Shown one piece after another: positions 31,801 through 34,437 of a DNA stretch of 34,437 nt. Within the stretch, counting starts at the first letter, position 1. Each line of letters begins with the position of its first letter. This stretch comes from JACRFW01 sp964531745 (GTDB taxonomy: Bacteria; Patescibacteriota; Patescibacteriia; Magasanikbacterales; GWA2-37-8). Both the position numbers and the translations under genes were made by a program. A model generated the notes under the pieces. That model was not told the origin of the DNA, did not search any database, and saw only the letters and a list, made by a program, of their open reading frames with translations. The stretch is from contig CAZHFX010000008.1 of NCBI GenBank assembly GCA_964531745.1, positions 1 to 34,437 on the forward strand, written 5' to 3'.

Positions 31801-34437
31801 GATACAATTATCGGCGGAATCAACTCATACCGGCGAGCACTCGCTTTTCATCAGCAGCGCTGGCGGTTCAAAGAAGGCCGCGCTTGACCTCGGGGCGAGG
31901 TTTGAGGCGGCTTTTTGGGCCAAAGGCGCGGGCCGTTTGGTAACTGTGCAGTTAAAAAGAGATGATGGCGCGCCGGAAACGCTCGGCACAATTACTCCCG
32001 GCGATACCTGGAATTATTATCGTTTAGGGTCGGTTGAGGCCGGGGGCGCCGCCGCCTCGGGCGTGCTTATTTTCACTCCGGCTGGCGGCGGGAGCGTGTG
32101 GGTTGACAATGTTTCACTTAACCACTCCACGGATTTAATTTATTTGGTCAAAAGGACTCTGTCGGTCCCCGCGGTCTGTGACAGCAATTTGGACGATAAT
32201 TTGCCGGGCGAGGCGCTTGGTTGCGCGGCGTACGCCGATGCCAACAACAAACCGGTCAATCTTACCAATTTTAGCCGGCTTTGCCGGGCGTCAGCGATTG
32301 GTTGTACGGCGGTTTTGGATACGCAAAATACCGTTACGACGGATAACAACGGCGCGTATCAAACGGGCGATGAGGGCGCGCGGGCTTATAATGTCTGGCT
32401 TACCGCTAACGGCGGCGCCACCGCGAGCGTGGTTTTGGGCGCTGACACTTATTCATGCACGGTTCCGGTCGGAGCGGTTGGGTGTTATCTTGAAGAGCCG
32501 ATTCTAAATCATTCGGCGAGCGAAATCCAAATAGCGGCCGGCGCCGGCAGTTTTGTGGAATCAACCGTGTATATTCCGGGGGACACTCCCGCCGAGAGCC
32601 CCATATATTTGGTGGCGAATAAGCCGGCGACGTGCAACCGGGTTGATTTGGGCTGTACCGTTGCCGGCATCGCCAAAGCCACGCCCACCGGGGTGAAATA
32701 CGCGACGACCACGATTAAAAATGACCCCAACGGTGCCGCTGGCTACGAGAAGACTCTCTGCCCGAAAGAGGCCGTGGGTTGCAGTGTTTATACCGATACC
32801 GCGAACGCCCCGTATTACTTCAAGGATCCGGACGTGGTCGGGCAGAAAATTTGCGCCTACCGGACGAATGTGACTGTAAATAGCAATAAAGTCAGCGGTT
32901 GGTTTTGGAAAGGAGTGGGAAAATGTTCAGGGAACAGCAGTGGGTACTGTTCCGGCGACAGCGATTGCGGCATAGGGGCCCAATGCGCCGATATTGACAG
33001 CCAGCCGTGTTATCCCGATTTTTTTGAAAATAGCGGCGCTTACGGCCTGTGGTCGTACGGCAACACTGCGAAATATCAAAATTTCGTCGGAGAGTGCAAA
33101 AACAGCCAAGACCGATGCGCCGAGTTTGTTGACCATCTGAGCACGAATATTGCCGACCCGTCTAAGAATGTCAGCCGGGCCTATTACCTTATCAATGACC
33201 CCGTCAAATTGAATGGGGGCGATTGCGTCGGCGCGGTCAGCCAGAAAACCGGTTGCGCTCTGTTTGATCAAACGGACAATCCAAAGAAGCGCTGGTCGCG
33301 TGAATTGAGCTATGCAGAGAGCGAGAAAAAAAGCGCGCCGGTGCCGGCGGTGGCGTCAGCCGTTTCCGATAAGCCCAATGACAGCAATGTTATTCTTAAA
33401 GTAACGTCCGACCGCGAGTGTGGCGAGTGGTTGCAGTGTTCGCACTATTTTCAGACGACCGACGACTCGGGCCGGACCAAGCAGGTATGCCAGTCGCTGG
33501 AGCGTTGCAGTAAAAAAGGCACCGGCGAGGATTGCGGCAGTGAAGTGAAAAGCGATTATACCGATAATTTGCTCACGGAGAGCCTTTATCGCGACCGCAA
33601 TGTTACCTGGTCGGGGCGCGATTATGACGGTTATTCCCTTCTCGGCTTGTATCCGCTGGAAGAGCTGACCCAGTTTAATGTTTCCACCACCGCGAATCCC
33701 GATTGGCGGCTGGTGAAGAGCATTCCCTGCGGCCGAGGGACAAATTCCAATTGCGCGGCGGGCGCGGAGGCGACAGATTCACTTTGCGGCCGGGAGGGCG
33801 CGGCGTGCGGTGGCGGGAACCGCGGCATTTGCGTCAACGGCGTATGTATTAAAGAGATCCACGGCGGCGGCGACAGCGCCAGTCTGGCCGGTAGCCCGGC
33901 GCAAACTTGCCGCGCCTATCCGGAAAAGACTTCGCCTTTCCCGCACACGAAGAGAATAAAAGAATCGCCGAATTTCTCGCAGGCGAATGTCTGCGATGAG
34001 TCTTATCCGTCTACTGAATATAAAAGAGCGCCGGAGAGCAATGCCTGCGAATGCGATTATACCAAAGTCGGCTACGGCGGCGTTCTGACGCGTTATTTCA
34101 ACTATAGCAAGCCGAGCAGTGTTGAACCAATTATTGAAAAAGCTGACGGAACGGAGGTACGCGGCGTACCGGGCGGCATTTGCCAGGGAGGCGACCAAGA
34201 CGGCAAGGCCTGCGGCGGGGACACTGATTGCCATCGTAATGGTGCCGACGGGACAATTGACGGCGTGTGTGAAAAAAAGAAAGACGTGCGCAAGTTCGTG
34301 GGGTGGCGCGGCTTCTGTCTGGAACAGGATAAAACGCGCGCCATCAATGCCGAGAACAATGAATTCCCCTGCCTTACCTGGTTGCCGATTGACGCGCTTG
34401 AAGGCGCGCCGGATATTTACAATCAGCATACCGAGGC
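28835..34437 (+). CDS. Giant cysteine-rich exported protein (3' end outside the window)
   Basis: An open frame of more than 1,867 codons with no stop up to the window end. The N-terminus MFFKLKQFFAAFLIVMIIF continues into a hydrophobic core and AHA|Q, a good signal-peptidase I site (after residue 34). An amphipathic and helical region follows to about residue 280, with a second hydrophobic stretch at about 285-304. From about residue 365 on it is rich in cysteine, with a recurring pattern of Gly-Cys-x-x-Tyr (SGCTAY, LGCAAY, VGCSVY, TGCALF) and Cys-Arg-Ala-Tyr. Residues about 969-1105 look like a jelly-roll carbohydrate-binding module (FEDTFEN...HTGEHSLFIS...VWVDNVSL). I do not recognise the whole protein. 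A secreted or surface-attached, disulfide-stabilised adhesin-like role is inference. Confidence 0.85.
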   Translation, partial: MFFKLKQFFAAFLIVMIIFAGAAAGLLAPEPAHAQLATLTVSSIPDQLEQIGNKIWKSLLSAFKVAAVRTMAFAVRKVAYDSAVWLASGAKGQNSFANTDKFGDYLTEVGDQAAGTFIEQLGGDKLNLCHLPDVKVDLALKLGLRTNFAGSAGAPAKPDCSLSQLAHNWGQEFDSRYGGDWKSKFGDKTIAQRYSDIVQVDNSSDLGIQLQTTEKIANTVQQQTVAAALERQEGKGFRAKESPISGKILTPPSLIEEQFKGNTPDKQAKEDSETAKQALVSDDPSVLAVGLSIFLNTLVSTAITNWRERGALPTDIGVTAGDENAIPTGGAQVAADFYRELQTVKIGEVANYDVLSQLSSCPDSPGTYNCRASDDLAAAIKKAETGKPVTIGQALAPGGGLRGEFSLIPPTSAKNKERDCYTSAYCYGNIQVMRQLRILPLGFEIAALNSDPDHPWTLKEVVAGFDDCQYIDPSNHSLGIVNDTSGHPFCHLIDPNWVLKAPLTKCKAKAPGAVLFDAGAPNRLEDCVDVQTCVHYDADGKCDNYGYCAREENAWKFSADTCESYAATCRTFTSQSGQKAGQKVSYLYRTLDTGFCSEQNSGCTAYSLSQQNGEWQGADIYFNKNVSNSCSAGSEGCSAFLVNASDTNDLLYLKKAPNYLNCYDAKPATPEVVDWPESVADLNRIKPDSACKNYAAVCIKDEVSCNSYTPSAGGQPVPGRYTPREIVDGQIKWNDECAAACVGYAAYREMPSRYSTGAALAYVVPSSGTVCAAADEGCAGFTNLGTTDGGLEKTEYFTKLRPCVMPEKDKGKTYITYEGSRAAGFQLKTYILVENKEEENGPLGAPKYFYKDAEELQNNLAECTEERYKSGAASADCRQFNDEEGRIFYRLLSFTIPVSSACTAYRLSNPELDENGRCLHNGELRDGSCFYNGLPGGAKNSAGESQTCGANVDTCRAYKGTSGGIAGQIFEDTFENASTTLALRGWSGAIQLSAESTHTGEHSLFISSAGGSKKAALDLGARFEAAFWAKGAGRLVTVQLKRDDGAPETLGTITPGDTWNYYRLGSVEAGGAAASGVLIFTPAGGGSVWVDNVSLNHSTDLIYLVKRTLSVPAVCDSNLDDNLPGEALGCAAYADANNKPVNLTNFSRLCRASAIGCTAVLDTQNTVTTDNNGAYQTGDEGARAYNVWLTANGGATASVVLGADTYSCTVPVGAVGCYLEEPILNHSASEIQIAAGAGSFVESTVYIPGDTPAESPIYLVANKPATCNRVDLGCTVAGIAKATPTGVKYATTTIKNDPNGAAGYEKTLCPKEAVGCSVYTDTANAPYYFKDPDVVGQKICAYRTNVTVNSNKVSGWFWKGVGKCSGNSSGYCSGDSDCGIGAQCADIDSQPCYPDFFENSGAYGLWSYGNTAKYQNFVGECKNSQDRCAEFVDHLSTNIADPSKNVSRAYYLINDPVKLNGGDCVGAVSQKTGCALFDQTDNPKKRWSRELSYAESEKKSAPVPAVASAVSDKPNDSNVILKVTSDRECGEWLQCSHYFQTTDDSGRTKQVCQSLERCSKKGTGEDCGSEVKSDYTDNLLTESLYRDRNVTWSGRDYDGYSLLGLYPLEELTQFNVSTTANPDWRLVKSIPCGRGTNSNCAAGAEATDSLCGREGAACGGGNRGICVNGVCIKEIHGGGDSASLAGSPAQTCRAYPEKTSPFPHTKRIKESPNFSQANVCDESYPSTEYKRAPESNACECDYTKVGYGGVLTRYFNYSKPSSVEPIIEKADGTEVRGVPGGICQGGDQDGKACGGDTDCHRNGADGTIDGVCEKKKDVRKFVGWRGFCLEQDKTRAINAENNEFPCLTWLPIDALEGAPDIYNQHTE

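Noticed and set aside
28640..34430. Long open frames on the - strand opposite the giant gene
   Set aside because: They are shadows of the continuous + strand frame, with Arg/Ala/Pro-rich composition and no family motifs.
1..34437. CRISPR array
   Set aside because: The repeats found are palindromic elements of 20-100 bp scattered kilobases apart inside genes. There is no regular repeat-spacer array and there are no cas genes.

Overview
The window looks like a stretch of a draft genome of a small-genome bacterium, most likely a member of the Candidate Phyla Radiation (Patescibacteria, Parcubacteria-like). This placement is inference, not a phylogeny. It rests on a compact mix of housekeeping genes with very short spacers, few Shine-Dalgarno sites, promoters with a TATACT-type -10 box placed almost on the start codon, a DUF4015 putative glycosidase, and a very large cysteine-rich exported protein. 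UGA acts as a stop and prfB is present, so the UGA-recoding CPR lineages are unlikely. A run of 10 N at 19931-19940 marks an assembly gap.

Layout. 5-624: two convergent HU genes with a bidirectional terminator between them. 731-3300 (- strand): rny and truB. 3414-8269 (+): infB, trxA, gdhA, a GT2 glycosyltransferase and a broken mutM. 8392-12271: inositol-monophosphatase-like gene, leuS and a metallo-hydrolase. 12340-12545: remnant of a response regulator. 12550-15549: ComEC core, a methyltransferase, and a separate ComEC-type metallo-beta-lactamase gene. 15660-20046: nusA, yidC, a nucleotidyltransferase-like gene and an O-antigen-ligase-like gene. 20089-22203: groESL with a CIRCE-type operator. 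22240-22512 (-): a small unknown gene enclosed by a 14-bp inverted repeat. 22631-28072: dedA, a small multidrug export family gene, prfB, tsaC, a DUF4015 gene and rsmA. 28173-end: an exported calcium-binding-repeat protein and the start of a giant cysteine-rich protein that runs off the window.

The most unusual feature is a set of palindromic elements lying in frame inside core genes. Family A has ends TGTCAT(T/C)CTGA and internal stems that covary between copies. It sits in truB, rsmA and the O-antigen-ligase-like gene, with a degenerate copy in comEC. Family B is a C-rich/G-rich palindrome. One solo copy is in the broken mutM, and two inverted copies flank a complete DUF559 (PD-(D/E)xK nuclease-like) domain lodged in the middle of tsaC with the frame open throughout. 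This resembles a miniature nuclease-associated mobile element that host proteins tolerate as a peptide insert. It is the strongest candidate here for an undescribed system.

Functionally the window is dominated by translation and RNA metabolism (infB, leuS, truB, tsaC, rsmA, prfB, rny, nusA), protein folding and membrane insertion (groESL, yidC), DNA uptake (ComEC parts) and cell-surface or envelope functions (GT2, O-antigen-ligase-like, DedA, exported proteins).
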